Origin: Desulfonatronum thioautotrophicum
Lineage (GTDB): Bacteria; Desulfobacterota; Desulfovibrionia; Desulfovibrionales; Desulfonatronaceae
NCBI RefSeq assembly: GCF_000934745.1
Contig: NZ_JYNO01000001.1
Location: 186,001 to 250,000, forward strand
DNA length: 64,000 nt
Direction of reading: 5' to 3'
This document shows positions 47,811 to 58,905 of this stretch, in pieces (position 1 is the first letter of the stretch; every line of letters starts with the position of its first letter). The notes below the pieces were generated by a model that did not search any database, was not told the origin of the DNA, and saw nothing but the letters and a program-made list of their open reading frames with translations. Position numbers and translations under genes: made by a program.

Positions 47811-48773
47811 ATGCCTGGGGTGCAGGTCTGGACGGTGAGCAAGCCCGAAGCCGGCCAAAAACTGCTGCAATTCCTCCAGCGTCGCCTAAACGGAGCGGTC
47901 CCGGCTCCAGCCTTGCAACGCTGGATCCGTACCGGACAGGTCCGTGTCAACGGGTCTCGGGCCAAGCCCGGGACCCGTTTGCTTACGGATCAGCATATCC
48001 GCGTTCCGCCCCATGACCTGACTGATAAGGCTGCTTCCTCCAGACCGCATCAGGAGGCTCCCCCCCTTCCTCCGCTGGATGTCGTACACGAAGACGCCGA
48101 ACTGCTTGTCCTGGCCAAACCCAAGGGCCTTCCTGTTCACGCCGGGACCGGCCACCAGGACAGCATCGTGGATCGCCTGCAGGCCGGTCTTGCGGAGCAC
48201 GCCTGGAAGCCCACACTGGTCCATCGCCTGGACCGGAACACCTCCGGTCTGCTGATCGTGGCCAAAACCTACGCCCAACTCTCCGCATTGCAGGACTTGT
48301 GGCGCGCTGGCAAGGTCGTGAAAACCTACCTGACCTGGGTCCAAGGCTGCCCTGGGTGGCACGAACCTACGCTCTTTCGGGACTTAACAGCCAAGATCCG
48401 CACGGATAGCGGTGAAAAAATGTGTACCGGGGCAGGCAAGGCCTGTCGCACCGTGGCCCAAACGCTGTACCAAGCCGAGGATGCCGCCCTGGTTCTTGTC
48501 GCCCCCCTGACCGGGAGGACCCACCAAATTCGCGTCCAACTGGCTTCCCGCGGACATCCTCTGATCGGGGACGTCAAGTATGGCGGCCCGCGCCGGCCGG
48601 ACGGCATGCTGCTCCATGCCTGGCACCTGACCTGGCCGGGCCGGGAATTCCTCCTGCTGCCAAACTGGCCGCCCCCTTGGTCCATGCCACCGGGCCTCCA
48701 CCAGCAGGAACTGGCCAAGGCAACCCGCAAACTGACTGCGAATCCGCCAATCGGCGACACTCCTGCTCTCTGA
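47811..48773 (+). CDS. RluA family RNA pseudouridine synthase
   Basis: The 320-residue enzyme has an N-terminal S4 domain (KLLQFLQRRLNGAVPAPALQRWIRTGQVRVNG). The catalytic Asp141 is in HRLDRNTSG, and LTGRTHQIRVQLASRGHPLIGD is the RluA motif III. It isomerises uridines in 23S rRNA or tRNA; the exact site is not decided (RluC/RluD-like by domain content). It starts 12 bases after the FG-GAP gene. Confidence 0.93.
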   Translation: MPGVQVWTVSKPEAGQKLLQFLQRRLNGAVPAPALQRWIRTGQVRVNGSRAKPGTRLLTDQHIRVPPHDLTDKAASSRPHQEAPPLPPLDVVHEDAELLVLAKPKGLPVHAGTGHQDSIVDRLQAGLAEHAWKPTLVHRLDRNTSGLLIVAKTYAQLSALQDLWRAGKVVKTYLTWVQGCPGWHEPTLFRDLTAKIRTDSGEKMCTGAGKACRTVAQTLYQAEDAALVLVAPLTGRTHQIRVQLASRGHPLIGDVKYGGPRRPDGMLLHAWHLTWPGREFLLLPNWPPPWSMPPGLHQQELAKATRKLTANPPIGDTPAL

Positions 48774-48801
48774 ACCGCTTTATCAAGGATAACAACCAAC
48801 C

Positions 48802-51180
48802 ATGGATCTTCTTCTCCTGACGACCATCATCGCGGCGGCACTGGTTGTGTTCATCGCCGGATGGCTGCGGGTGGACCTGGTAGGGCTCATGGTCCTCTCC
48901 GCCCTGGCCCTGACCGGCCTCGTCACCCCGCAAGAGGCCCTGGCTGGGTTCAGCAGCCCGGCGGTAGTCACGGTCTGGGCCATGTTCATTCTCTCCGCCG
49001 GGCTGACCCGTACCGGTGTCGCCGACCAGCTGGGTCGACCGCTGCAGCGTTTTGCCAAAGGCAGCGAGGCGGTGCTGATAATTGCCCTGATGGCCGCGGC
49101 GAGCCTGCTTTCCGCATTGATCAACACGGTTACCGTGGCCGCGATTTTGTTGCCCGCTACCATGGAACTCGCGCGACGCAGTGGTCGTCCGCCTGCAAGA
49201 CTTCTGATGCCCATGGCCCTGGGCTGCCTCCTGGGTGGTCCATTCACCGGCATTTCCACTCCGCCGAATATCCTGGCCACTGACGCCTTGCGCAACGCCG
49301 GCCTCGCACCCTTCGCCCTGCTGGACTTCACGCCCATTACCGGGGCCATTGTCGTCGCCGGTATTGTCTTTGTGGTGCTTCTCGGTCGACACATGCTGCC
49401 ACGTCACCAACCCGGAAAATCGTCCACCGTTCAGCATGGAAGCTCCCCTGGTGCATCCTACGAAATGGAAACCCACATCTTTTCCATCCGCATTCCTCCG
49501 GACTCTCCCCTGGATGGACGGACCCTGGCCGATAGCCGTATCGGCTCGGCACTCTATCTGACCGTGGTGGCCCTGCAGCGCAAGGGGGCCTTGATGCTGG
49601 CGCCGCGAGCCACGGACGTTCTCCAGGCTGGTGACACGATCATTGTCCACGGTCAGCCGGAACAATTGCAGCGCTTCCACGGCAGCCAGCACCTGCGGGT
49701 GGAGCCATTGCATCGTTTGGACACGCTGTTTTGTGAGCGAGTGGTCGTTGCTGAAGGAGAAATTGCAAAAAATTCCCCGCTCGTGGGCAAAACATTGAGC
49801 CAAAGCGGTCTGCGCCGGGAACACCGCGTCCAGGTGCTGCGTGTGCGCACGGTTGAGAGCAAAACAGTCCAACATCCCAGCCATCACTCCTTTATCCCGG
49901 GAGATCGGCTTTTGCTGCAAGGGGAGCAAGATGCCCTGAATACGCTGGTCGATCAGGGCATCGTCACGAACATTGCCCCGCTACAAGCCGCCCCTCTGAA
50001 GGATCTGCGGGAGGATCCCACGACCGGACAGGGAAATGATCCGGACAGCGACGTCCACTTTCTGGCTGTGCGGGTTCCGGAAGGATCCGTGCTTGCGGGA
50101 CGGGATCTGATGGAAAGTCGTTTGGGCAACGTCTTTGGCCTGACCGTGGTCAGCATTCTGCGAGACAACACCATGGTCTGCATGCCCGCTTCCAACGAGG
50201 TTGTACAGGCTGGCGACCTGCTTGTGCTGCAAGGGACCGACAGGGATCTGGAGCTGCTGAGCGGTCTGCAGGAATTGACCATTGGCGAGCAAAGCCCGGA
50301 ATTGTCCCGCGAACTGGAATCCCAACAGGTGACCGTGACCGAAGTCCTGCTGTCGCCCAGAACCACTCTGGCCGGGAAAAACATGGCCGAGTTGATGTTT
50401 CGCGACCAATACGGAGTCAATGTCCTGGCTGTCTGGCGCAAGGGCCGCGCGTACCGCACCGGGTTGCAGGAACTTCCCCTCCAGTTCGGTGATGCCCTGC
50501 TGGTTTACGGCCCGAGGAGCAGCCTGGAAGCCATCGCCCGCAACCCGGACTTTCTTGTCCTGGATCAGGCCGCGGCCCAGGCCCCCCGCCTGGAAAAAGC
50601 CCCCCTGGCCGCGGTGATCATGCTTTCCGTGGTGCTCAGCGCCATCTTCGGCCTGTTGCCCATCGCCATTGCCGCACTGGTGGGATCGACCCTGATGATC
50701 CTCCTGAAATGTCTGAGCATGGACGAGGCCTATCGGGCCATTGAATGGAAGGTCATTTTTTTGATCGCCTGCATGCTGCCCCTGGGCGTAGCCGTGGAAA
50801 ACACCGGAGCGGCCCAGATGGGAGCCGAGGCTTTGATCGCGGTGATCGGGGACCTGGGGCCGCGATGGGTGGTCGCGGCCCTGTTCCTGGTCACCGTACT
50901 CGGCACCCAGGTCATTCCCACCGCGGCCCTGGTGGTCCTGATGGCCCCTGTGGCCTTGACCACGGCCGAGACAATGGCCATTTCCCCCCAACTGCTGATG
51001 ATGACCGTGGCCATGTCCGCTTCCTCCAGTTTTGCCAGCCCGCTCTCCCACCCGGCCCACCTGCTGGTCATGAGTCCGGGTGGGTACCGATTCGTGGACT
51101 ACATGAAGCTGGGCGTCCCCCTGACCCTGCTCTCCATGCTGCTCTGCGTCTGGTTGCTGCCCATTCTCTTTCCTGTTTAG
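48802..51180 (+). CDS. SLC13 family permease with four RCK_C (TrkA-C) domains
   Basis: The 792-residue protein has an N-terminal membrane half (about residues 1-196), a cytoplasmic insert and a C-terminal membrane half (about 595-790). The insert holds four RCK_C domains near residues 228-297, 318-397, 419-495 and 510-583; each has the pattern L.G+.L......VL.+..R.......DT-L+.G. This is the divalent-anion:Na+ symporter (DASS) family, often linked to sulfate or dicarboxylates, with RCK_C domains as possible regulators. Two RCK_C domains are more usual. AAGGAT lies rather far before the ATG. Confidence 0.9.
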   Translation: MDLLLLTTIIAAALVVFIAGWLRVDLVGLMVLSALALTGLVTPQEALAGFSSPAVVTVWAMFILSAGLTRTGVADQLGRPLQRFAKGSEAVLIIALMAAASLLSALINTVTVAAILLPATMELARRSGRPPARLLMPMALGCLLGGPFTGISTPPNILATDALRNAGLAPFALLDFTPITGAIVVAGIVFVVLLGRHMLPRHQPGKSSTVQHGSSPGASYEMETHIFSIRIPPDSPLDGRTLADSRIGSALYLTVVALQRKGALMLAPRATDVLQAGDTIIVHGQPEQLQRFHGSQHLRVEPLHRLDTLFCERVVVAEGEIAKNSPLVGKTLSQSGLRREHRVQVLRVRTVESKTVQHPSHHSFIPGDRLLLQGEQDALNTLVDQGIVTNIAPLQAAPLKDLREDPTTGQGNDPDSDVHFLAVRVPEGSVLAGRDLMESRLGNVFGLTVVSILRDNTMVCMPASNEVVQAGDLLVLQGTDRDLELLSGLQELTIGEQSPELSRELESQQVTVTEVLLSPRTTLAGKNMAELMFRDQYGVNVLAVWRKGRAYRTGLQELPLQFGDALLVYGPRSSLEAIARNPDFLVLDQAAAQAPRLEKAPLAAVIMLSVVLSAIFGLLPIAIAALVGSTLMILLKCLSMDEAYRAIEWKVIFLIACMLPLGVAVENTGAAQMGAEALIAVIGDLGPRWVVAALFLVTVLGTQVIPTAALVVLMAPVALTTAETMAISPQLLMMTVAMSASSSFASPLSHPAHLLVMSPGGYRFVDYMKLGVPLTLLSMLLCVWLLPILFPV

Positions 51181-51338
51181 CCCGGCAATGTTGCCAACCA
51201 GCAGGGAGAGCAATCTTTCCCCTCCATGCTGGTTGCGTTGCTTGATTTTGTTGGATATCGGGGAGTTGTTTCCGAATTCTCGAAAAATGATCGTCACGCG
51301 TCGATCGCCCTCATCATGCAGCAACAAGGAGGTGCGCC

Positions 51339-51710
51339 ATGCCGTACAACTGGGGACCGCTGTTCATCGTGCCCACGGAAGTGTCCCAGGTCTACTCCGG
51401 CACAATCCTGCTCCGGGAAGATCTGGATCGCGACCTGTTAACCAAGCAGCTTGCGGAGTTGAACATCAAAGGGCCAATCACCCGGATCACCAATCCCTGG
51501 TATTACCGGAAGAAAGGTCAAAGTACCTGGATCAAGATCGGGGAATCCGAGGATCAGGACACGTTTTTTCCGGTTCGTTGGGATACCACCGCCCTGGACA
51601 ACGGAGAATACGAGGTCATGGGCTTCATGCACGTCTTCGTGAGGCAGGAGAGTGGCCAGGAAATCAGTATCGCTCGTCAAAACGCGGTGGATGTGACCGT
51701 CAAGAATTGA
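51339..51710 (+). CDS. Uncharacterised small protein, probably beta-rich
   Basis: The 123-residue product has a strong AAGGAGG before its ATG. It has no signal peptide, membrane segment or Cys. The second half (TWIKIGESEDQDTFFPVRWD and GEYEVMGFMHVFVRQESGQ) alternates like an Ig-like beta-sandwich. I do not recognise a family. Confidence 0.7.
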   Translation: MPYNWGPLFIVPTEVSQVYSGTILLREDLDRDLLTKQLAELNIKGPITRITNPWYYRKKGQSTWIKIGESEDQDTFFPVRWDTTALDNGEYEVMGFMHVFVRQESGQEISIARQNAVDVTVKN

Positions 51711-51722
51711 AGTCGCCGCGCC

Positions 51723-51739
51723 GGGGCTTGAGAAGCCCC
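51723..51739 (+). terminator. Weak hairpin after the gene at 51339
   Basis: GGGGCTT and AAGCCCC form a 7-bp stem with a GAG loop, 12 bases after the stop. No T-run follows, so termination is uncertain. Confidence 0.35.
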
Positions 51740-51799
51740 AGAGAAGCCTCAGAGCCTCGGCGCTCCTACCTGATCCCCTAGCCTGTAAGGAAGGCCGAT

Positions 51800-52342
51800 A
51801 TGCGTCTGCTCTCATTCAGACCTTTTCTTTCACTTGCGACCGTCACCCTGCTCTTCACCATGGCCTTGGCCTTCATGACCCTTCCGGGCCTCAACCAGGG
51901 AGCACGGGCTGAACAGGTCGTCGACACTGCGGAAACACCTGTCTTCATTCCCCCGAATATTGCCGGAATGGCCTTGATCAACCTGATTGATGGTGACGAG
52001 GCGGCCACGATCATAGATCGAATGCACCGAGGCAATGTGGCCACACAGGCCAATTTCATCGCCATGTACCAGGGACTGGACGCATCCGCCACGTATTACG
52101 TCTCCCTGTACGACGACCCGCAACAGGCTCTGCTGGACAAAGTGGAAATGGCCGAGATCATGGCCAGGGAAGACCATGGTTTTTCCCACCTGATGCGCAG
52201 GACGAAAAACGACATGGTCTTTTATATGGCCCTGGGCCAAGGCCAGGCCCACTACTTTTTTGCCAGAAACAATGAACTGATCTGGCTTGCCGTGGATATC
52301 GGCATGGCGGAAAAGGCCCTGGAGGATGTCCTGCACCAATGA
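51800..52342 (+). CDS. Uncharacterised exported protein
   Basis: The 180-residue product has a signal peptide (hydrophobic core about residues 12-27, cleavage near ARA). The mature part begins with a short linker and then IPPNIAGMALINLIDGDEAATIIDRMHRG; the rest is alpha-beta with no motif. I do not recognise the family. GGAAGG lies before the ATG. Confidence 0.72.
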   Translation: MRLLSFRPFLSLATVTLLFTMALAFMTLPGLNQGARAEQVVDTAETPVFIPPNIAGMALINLIDGDEAATIIDRMHRGNVATQANFIAMYQGLDASATYYVSLYDDPQQALLDKVEMAEIMAREDHGFSHLMRRTKNDMVFYMALGQGQAHYFFARNNELIWLAVDIGMAEKALEDVLHQ

Positions 52343-52441
52343 CATCCACGCCTGAAATACCCTCTTACGGGGCTACTGAACGGATTCCACACACATTGCC
52401 GGAACCCGAATCGCAAGAGGAAACCGCGGGACAATCGCTTC

Positions 52442-53626
52442 ATGGCCATTGATTATAATCTCCTGCGGGTCACTGTTGACCTCGGGGCGATTCAAAACAA
52501 TTTTCGCCTGCTGCGTTCCCTTGGGACGGCATTGATCGTGGTCGTCAAATCCGATGCCTACGGTCATGGTCTGCTTCCGGTCGCCCGCAGCCTGGAAGCG
52601 TGTGGGGCGGAAAGCTTCGCCGTGGGCACGGTGGCCGAAGCGGTCCGACTGCGCCCAGTGGTCCGGGGAGACATCTTCGCGCTTCTCGGTCCCCAGTCCG
52701 CCCATGATGCGGATGTTACGATCAGTGAGAACATTACTTCCGTGGTGTCCCGGCTGGACCAGCTGACACTGTTGCAGCAGGCAGCTCAGCGTCGGGACGG
52801 CTTGGCCCCTGTTGCCTTGAAATTCGATACGGGCATGGCCCGATTGGGATTCAACGAAACCGATACAGGCCGGGTGCTGGAGACGTTGGCAAAGTGTCCG
52901 CGGGTAACCCCCCGATGGCTGTTCAGCCATCTGGCAACGGCGGATGACCCGGATCAGGTTGATTATGTCCGAGACCAGGCCTCCCGATTCCAACACATCC
53001 ATGACCGCCTTTTTGCCGCCGGACTGCAGCCACGCTGTTCCCTGGTCAATTCCGCAGGTATGCTGGCCTACCCTGAGCTTGCCTGGGATCGGCAACGTCC
53101 GGGGATCGCTCTGTACGGGGCCAACCCTTTCCACGGCAGCGCCCTGGAGAGTCTGGGTACAGGCCTGCGGCCGGCCATGCACGTCCAGGCCCCGGTACTG
53201 GCCGTCCACCCTCTGCCCAAGGGCGCTTCCATCTCCTATGGCCGAACCTACGTGGCGGATCAGGACAGAACTGTCGCCGTGGTCGGTGCCGGATATGCGG
53301 ACAACTACGCCCGTAGCTTGTCCAACAAAGGCTGGGTGGTCATCCGCGGCCAACGGGCCAGGATTCTCGGCCGCGTCTGCATGCAGTTGACCGCCGTGGA
53401 CGTGACCCACATTCCCGACGTCACCCCCGACGACCGGGTCGACCTGTTGGGCGGCTCCTCGGATGCCGCCGTCACCCCTGAGGAACTGGCCACATGGTGG
53501 GAAACCATCCCCTATGAGGTCTTCTGCCTGTTGGGTATGAACCCCCGAAAATACATACCTGCCTTGCCATCTCCGACTCAAAGGAGGCCAATGTCATGTC
53601 CGGTGGGCAGCCTGCCAGAATCCTGA
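52442..53626 (+). CDS. alr: Alanine racemase
   Basis: This 394-residue PLP enzyme makes D-alanine for peptidoglycan. The PLP lysine is Lys36 in VVVKSDAYGHG, and the catalytic Tyr is in SISYGRTYVA. Arg and other PLP contacts in the C-terminal half are present. The last ten codons overlap the next gene, whose ribosome site AAAGGAGG lies within alr. The C-terminal tail past YIPALPSP is therefore partly forced by the overlap. Confidence 0.95.
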   Translation: MAIDYNLLRVTVDLGAIQNNFRLLRSLGTALIVVVKSDAYGHGLLPVARSLEACGAESFAVGTVAEAVRLRPVVRGDIFALLGPQSAHDADVTISENITSVVSRLDQLTLLQQAAQRRDGLAPVALKFDTGMARLGFNETDTGRVLETLAKCPRVTPRWLFSHLATADDPDQVDYVRDQASRFQHIHDRLFAAGLQPRCSLVNSAGMLAYPELAWDRQRPGIALYGANPFHGSALESLGTGLRPAMHVQAPVLAVHPLPKGASISYGRTYVADQDRTVAVVGAGYADNYARSLSNKGWVVIRGQRARILGRVCMQLTAVDVTHIPDVTPDDRVDLLGGSSDAAVTPEELATWWETIPYEVFCLLGMNPRKYIPALPSPTQRRPMSCPVGSLPES

Positions 53627-54537
53627 TTGTCGACGATGAGCCTGTGAACATTGAACTGATCGCGAATATTTTTGAGAATAAGCATGACGTCCTCTTCGCG
53701 GTCAACGGTGAACAGGCCCTGCAGTTGGCCGCCACCACGGCGCCGGATGTCATTCTCCTGGACGTGGTGTTGCCCGGAATGGACGGGTTTGAACTCTGTT
53801 CCCGGCTGAAAGCCGATCCACTGACCCAGGATATCCCGGTGATCTTTATCACCGGGCTCGGGGATATCGCGGCTGAAACCAAAGGGCTGGAAATGGGGGC
53901 CATGGACTACATCGCCAAACCCATCAACCCTCCGGTAGTGCGGATGCGCGTGAACAATCAGATCGAACTGAAGCGGGCCCGTGACCAATTGGCCCAACTG
54001 GCCGCCACCGACGGTTTGACCGGACTGGCCAACCGGCGGCGCTTTGACGAGATGCTTGCCCAGGAGCACGCCCGGCACATCCGCTCCAAGGTAATATTGA
54101 CCCTGATCATGCTGGACATCGACCACTTCAAGCTGTTCAACGATACCTACGGCCATGTCCGGGGCGATGATTGCCTGCGGAGCGTGGCCGGAGTGGTTCA
54201 GGCCTCCTTGCACCGGGCCACGGATCTGGCGGCCCGGTACGGAGGAGAAGAATTCGCCTGCATCCTTCCGAACACCCATTCGGAGAAAGGGGCCCAGGCC
54301 GTAGCCGAACGAATTCGCCAGGGAGTGGCGGACCTGAAAATTGCCCACGGCAATTCGCCCACAGCCGATCATGTCACCGTGAGTCTTGGGGTGGTCATCA
54401 CCCGCTGCGACCAGACCACCACCCCTTCCGGGATCGTCGATCGGGCCGATGAACAGCTCTACCGGGCCAAATCCCAGGGCCGGAATCGTGTTTGCTTCAC
54501 TGTGGCCACGAATCATGCCCCCAAGGCCTCGGTCTGA
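53596..54537 (+). CDS. Response regulator with GGDEF domain (diguanylate cyclase)
   Basis: The 313-residue protein has a receiver domain (phosphoacceptor Asp56 in ILLDVVLPG) and a GGDEF domain with the active GGEEF at residues 216-220. An RxxD inhibitory site (RATD) lies five residues before it, so product feedback is likely. It should make c-di-GMP when phosphorylated. It precedes a large hybrid kinase by 141 bases, which may be its partner. Its ATG overlaps alr. Confidence 0.94.
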   Translation: MSGGQPARILIVDDEPVNIELIANIFENKHDVLFAVNGEQALQLAATTAPDVILLDVVLPGMDGFELCSRLKADPLTQDIPVIFITGLGDIAAETKGLEMGAMDYIAKPINPPVVRMRVNNQIELKRARDQLAQLAATDGLTGLANRRRFDEMLAQEHARHIRSKVILTLIMLDIDHFKLFNDTYGHVRGDDCLRSVAGVVQASLHRATDLAARYGGEEFACILPNTHSEKGAQAVAERIRQGVADLKIAHGNSPTADHVTVSLGVVITRCDQTTTPSGIVDRADEQLYRAKSQGRNRVCFTVATNHAPKASV

Positions 54538-54678
54538 AGTCCACGGGAAGGAAACCTGGTGCCGACAACGCCACATCGGCTCAATCTGGTTGTCCTTATT
54601 GCCCTCCTGCTTCATGTTCACTGCGTCAAGGCCAAGACCGTTAAAAGGGAATAATCGCCGGCCATAGAGGAAGAGTTC

Positions 54679-57600
54679 ATGACCAACGGCAAAATCAGCC
54701 GGCAACATGCTGCCTTTCAACCACTCACGCTCTGTTTGGGGTTTCTTTGGCTGGTCGTCTTCAGTCTGTTACTGTCGCCCCCAATCGTATACGCCCAGGT
54801 CAACCTGACTTCCGCGGAGCAAGCCTTTCTCGACGAATTGGGTGAAATCACCATGTGCGTGGACCCGGACTGGGAACCCTACGAGCGCATGGATGCCCAG
54901 GGGAATTTTACCGGGATTGCCGCGGACCTGGTGAACATCGTTTCACAGCGATTGAACATTCCCTTTGTCATCGTGCCCACCGCCGACTGGCCCGAGACCC
55001 TGGAAGTCTCCAGGCAGGGCGGCTGCATGCTCATCCCCTTTTTGAACCAGACGCCGCAGCGGGAAGAGTGGCTGATCTTCACCGAACCGCTGTTCACCAA
55101 TCCCAACGTGTTCATTACCCGCAACGAACATGACTACATTGCCGACCCCGCGGAACTGGTGGACCGGACAGTGGTTCTGCCTCATGGCACGGCCATGGAG
55201 GAACACCTACGGCGAGATTTTCCCAACCTGGAAATCATCACCGTGGATGATGAGCATGAGGTCTACAGGATGGTTTCCACCGGAGAGGCGGACATGACCC
55301 TGCGCTCCCTGACCATCGCCGCCTACACCATCCGCAGAGACGGATGGTTCAACCTGAAAATTGCCGGCCAACCCCCACAGGACCACTACATGAACCGGCT
55401 GCGTATGGGGGTGCTCAAGGACATGCCCGAACTGCGCGACATCCTGAACAAGGCCATCCTGACCATCACGCCCCGGGAGCGGGAGAGCATTGTCAACGAG
55501 CATGTGAACATCGTCGTGGAAACACCTTTTGACATGGCGCGCTTGTATCGCATCATCACGGTCGTGCTCCTGGTACTCCTCGGGATTGTGCTCTGGAATT
55601 ACCGCCTCAGAAAGCTGCGCAATTCCCTGGCAAGATCCAATGAGGAACTGCGCCAGGCCATGCAGAAAGCCGCGGAAAGCGAGCGCATCCACCGGATCAT
55701 TTTTGAAAATTCTCCCTTGGGCATGTTCTACCTGGATGCATCAGGAACCATCGTGGAGTGCAACGACAAGTTCGTTCAGCATATGGGCTCATCTCGGGAG
55801 AAGTTGATTGGGTTCGCAATCGCGCACCAATCAACACCAAACGTCCAAAAGGTGACTCAAAAAGCACTTGGCGGGAAACAGTCCGTGTATGAGGGCCGCT
55901 ATACCTCCATCACCGGGGGCAAGACGTCCTATCTGCGGATGATTTTTAATCCGGTCATCCCTGGAACGTCTCCCTCCGAGGTCATTGCCACGGTGGAGGA
56001 TATCACCGAGCGCAAAGAACTGGAAGAACAGATTCAGTTCAAAAACGACCTCCAAGCGTTGGTGGCCAAGGTTTCCACGGACTTCATTCACACCACGACG
56101 GCCAATATCGACGCCAAGATCAACACGATGCTGCGGCGTTGCGGGGAATTTCTGGACGTGGACCGCACCTTTGTCTTCACATTTTCCCGTGACGGGCAGT
56201 ACATGTCCAATACCCATGAATGGTGCGCTCCGGACATCGAGGCCGTCAACGTGGCCATGCAGAATGTTCCCTTGGAGGAACTCCCGGCAAACGCGGAAAT
56301 TTTTCGTCAGCGTAAAATGTACTATGTTCCGGACGTTGATGCCCTGCCGGACAGTCCGGAAAAGCACTTGCTGACGTCACAAAAGGTCTTATCCGTGCTC
56401 TGCCTGCCAATTTATCGCAACGACCAGATCCTGGGATTTTTCGGTTTTGATGCAGTCCGATCCAAACGGGTCATGGACGAAGAGCAGGTGCAGTTGCTCC
56501 AAATCTTGGGAGTTATCCTGGGCGATGCCTTGATCAAGAAGCAGTTCGAACAAGACCTGCTGCAGGCCAAGGAGCAGGCCGAGGCCGCTACCCAGGCCAA
56601 AAGCGAATTTCTGGCCAACATGAGCCACGAAATCCGCACCCCGATGAACGCCATCATCGGCATGTCCCATTTGGCCCTGCGCACGGACCTGAACCCCAAG
56701 CAACGGACCTATCTGAGCACCATCGACGGAGCGGCAAAATCCCTGTTGGGGATCATCAACGACATTCTGGACTTCTCCAAGATCGAGGCCGGCAAGCTGG
56801 AGTTGGAACACGCGCCCTTCAATCTTGCGGATGTCTTTGCCAATCTGGCCTCCATTGTCGGGTTCAAGGCCGAAGAAAAGAACCTGGAACTGATCTTTTT
56901 CACAGCCCCGGAAACTCCACGGCGCTTCAAAGGCGACTCCCTGCGTCTCGGCCAGATATTGACCAATCTGGTCAACAACGCCGTGAAGTTCACCACCCGC
57001 GGCGAGGTCGTGGTCTCCGCCGCCCCGGCTCCTCCTGCCAATACGGCTGCCCCTGTGGCCGCCGGTCACATCCGCTTGATGTTTTCCATCCAGGACACGG
57101 GCCAGGGCATGAGCGCGGCCCAGGTTTCCCGGCTGTTCCAGGCCTTCTCCCAAGCGGATGCTTCCATTACCCGCAAGCATGGCGGCACCGGACTGGGCTT
57201 GGCCATCAGCAAGCAGCTCGTGGAGATGATGGGCGGCAACATTCAGGTGCGGAGTGAACCCGGAAAGGGCAGCACCTTCACCTTTACGGTTGCTTTGGAG
57301 CCTCTCGCGGACCTGGGCCTGACCCCTGCCTCTGAAGCCCGTTTGTCGCAATTGATCGAAAAGCGCGTTCTCATTGTGGACGACAACGCCAGCACCCGGG
57401 AAGTTCTGACTGTCATGCTGGAAGGGTTTGGTTTTTCCATCGCCTCGGCCGCCACGGCGACCCAGGCTCTGGACATGATCCGGAAAGCACCGCCAAGCGG
57501 CACCCCTTTTGACGTGATCCTCATGGACTGGCGCTTGCCGGACATGAGCGGGGTCGAAGCCATTCGCCGTATCCGGAGGGATACCTCCCTGGCCCCCCAT

Positions 57601-58869
57601 CCGAAATTCATCCTGGTCACGGCCTTTGGGCGCGAGGAGGTCTTCAAGGAGGCCGAGCAGCATGGTATCGACCTGCTGCTCAAGCCGGTCAACGAATCCA
57701 TGTTGCTGGAGGCCATTTCGCAGGCTTTTCACATCGAAGTCGACGTCGCCATCGCTTCCCGCGGCGCACCCCGGCTCCAGGCGCATCGAGAAACTCTGCC
57801 TTCCACCGCATGCCTGGCCGGACGGCGAATCCTCCTGGTGGAGGACAATGCCCTGAACCGCGAACTGACCTGTGAACTGTTGACTGAGCTGGGCATTACC
57901 GTGGAAATCGCGGTGAACGGCCGGGAGGGGGTGCACCGGGCCACAACCGAATCCTTCGACCTGATCCTGATGGACATCCAAATGCCGGAAATGGACGGAT
58001 ATGCCGCAACCCGGGAAATCAGGCGTTGTGCAGGAGAGCACTCCAGAATCCCCATCATTGCCATGACTGCCCACGCCATGGTCGGGGATCGGGAAAAAAG
58101 CCTGGAAGCGGGCATGAACGAACACCTGACCAAACCCATTGACCCAGGCTCCTTGCTGGAGACCCTGCTCCGCTGGATACCCGGTAACGCCGGACAAGGC
58201 CCGAAGCATACTCCGGTCCTCGGTCCCTCCGAACGCCATGCACACCCCGCAACGGACATGACTTCCGATATCCCCGCATCGCTTCCGCCGTTTGACCTGG
58301 CTCGAGCCCTGCGCCGATGCAACAACAGCCGTCCGTTGCTGCGTCGCCTGCTGAACTCCTTTGAACGGGAATATGCGCAGGTGGACCAGCGGTTACGTGC
58401 ACAGATCCAGAGCAGGGAACTGGAGCAGGCCAGGATTCTGGCCCACTCCTTGAAAGGCGTCGCCGCGACCTTGGAGGTCAAGGACCTCGAGCTGGCGGCC
58501 ATGGCTTTGGAAAAAGACCTGCAAAACGGACAAACCGCTGACCTGGAGGCGCGGCTTCAGGCAGTGGAGATCACCCTTCACCCGGCCCTGGAGGCGGTGC
58601 GCAGCATCACCCCAACACCGTCACCTGGCGCACCGGATACTCCAGCGCATGCCGCGTCACCCAGATTACCCGAGCAGCTTCGCGGACATTTGGACGATCT
58701 GCGGGGGTATTTGCGCACCAACAATCTTCAGGCTCGGGCTGCATTTTCCGCAATCCGCCAAGACTTAATCGACCTTGGTTTTGCGCAGCAGGTCGTTGAC
58801 CTGGACAATTTCCTGGAAGCGATGAAATTCACGGATGCGCTGGCAACCGTGGAACGGCTGATGTCCTGA
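54679..58869 (+). CDS. Hybrid sensor histidine kinase: SBP_bac_3-PAS-GAF-HisKA-HATPase-REC-REC-Hpt
   Basis: The 1396-residue protein has a signal/anchor (about residues 15-38), a periplasmic amino-acid-type binding domain (about 45-270; [20 protein letters not shown]) and a membrane helix near 288-310. Then come a PAS domain (about 335-455), GAF (about 470-610), HisKA with His650, an HATPase with DTGQGM and [11 protein letters not shown], two receivers with Asp950 and Asp1099, and a C-terminal Hpt with His1256. It is an EvgS/BvgS-like phosphorelay with an inbuilt Hpt. The ligand may be a small solute. No response regulator with a DNA-binding domain is adjacent; the upstream GGDEF protein is a candidate. 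Confidence 0.95.
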   Translation: MTNGKISRQHAAFQPLTLCLGFLWLVVFSLLLSPPIVYAQVNLTSAEQAFLDELGEITMCVDPDWEPYERMDAQGNFTGIAADLVNIVSQRLNIPFVIVPTADWPETLEVSRQGGCMLIPFLNQTPQREEWLIFTEPLFTNPNVFITRNEHDYIADPAELVDRTVVLPHGTAMEEHLRRDFPNLEIITVDDEHEVYRMVSTGEADMTLRSLTIAAYTIRRDGWFNLKIAGQPPQDHYMNRLRMGVLKDMPELRDILNKAILTITPRERESIVNEHVNIVVETPFDMARLYRIITVVLLVLLGIVLWNYRLRKLRNSLARSNEELRQAMQKAAESERIHRIIFENSPLGMFYLDASGTIVECNDKFVQHMGSSREKLIGFAIAHQSTPNVQKVTQKALGGKQSVYEGRYTSITGGKTSYLRMIFNPVIPGTSPSEVIATVEDITERKELEEQIQFKNDLQALVAKVSTDFIHTTTANIDAKINTMLRRCGEFLDVDRTFVFTFSRDGQYMSNTHEWCAPDIEAVNVAMQNVPLEELPANAEIFRQRKMYYVPDVDALPDSPEKHLLTSQKVLSVLCLPIYRNDQILGFFGFDAVRSKRVMDEEQVQLLQILGVILGDALIKKQFEQDLLQAKEQAEAATQAKSEFLANMSHEIRTPMNAIIGMSHLALRTDLNPKQRTYLSTIDGAAKSLLGIINDILDFSKIEAGKLELEHAPFNLADVFANLASIVGFKAEEKNLELIFFTAPETPRRFKGDSLRLGQILTNLVNNAVKFTTRGEVVVSAAPAPPANTAAPVAAGHIRLMFSIQDTGQGMSAAQVSRLFQAFSQADASITRKHGGTGLGLAISKQLVEMMGGNIQVRSEPGKGSTFTFTVALEPLADLGLTPASEARLSQLIEKRVLIVDDNASTREVLTVMLEGFGFSIASAATATQALDMIRKAPPSGTPFDVILMDWRLPDMSGVEAIRRIRRDTSLAPHPKFILVTAFGREEVFKEAEQHGIDLLLKPVNESMLLEAISQAFHIEVDVAIASRGAPRLQAHRETLPSTACLAGRRILLVEDNALNRELTCELLTELGITVEIAVNGREGVHRATTESFDLILMDIQMPEMDGYAATREIRRCAGEHSRIPIIAMTAHAMVGDREKSLEAGMNEHLTKPIDPGSLLETLLRWIPGNAGQGPKHTPVLGPSERHAHPATDMTSDIPASLPPFDLARALRRCNNSRPLLRRLLNSFEREYAQVDQRLRAQIQSRELEQARILAHSLKGVAATLEVKDLELAAMALEKDLQNGQTADLEARLQAVEITLHPALEAVRSITPTPSPGAPDTPAHAASPRLPEQLRGHLDDLRGYLRTNNLQARAAFSAIRQDLIDLGFAQQVVDLDNFLEAMKFTDALATVERLMS

Positions 58870-58905
58870 TACTCCAAATATTGCAGTGGACAACAGGCAT
58901 CTGTT

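Noticed and set aside
56389-58245. Minus-strand frame of 618 codons opposite the hybrid kinase
   Set aside because: No domain can be recognised and it lies wholly within the kinase core and receiver region.
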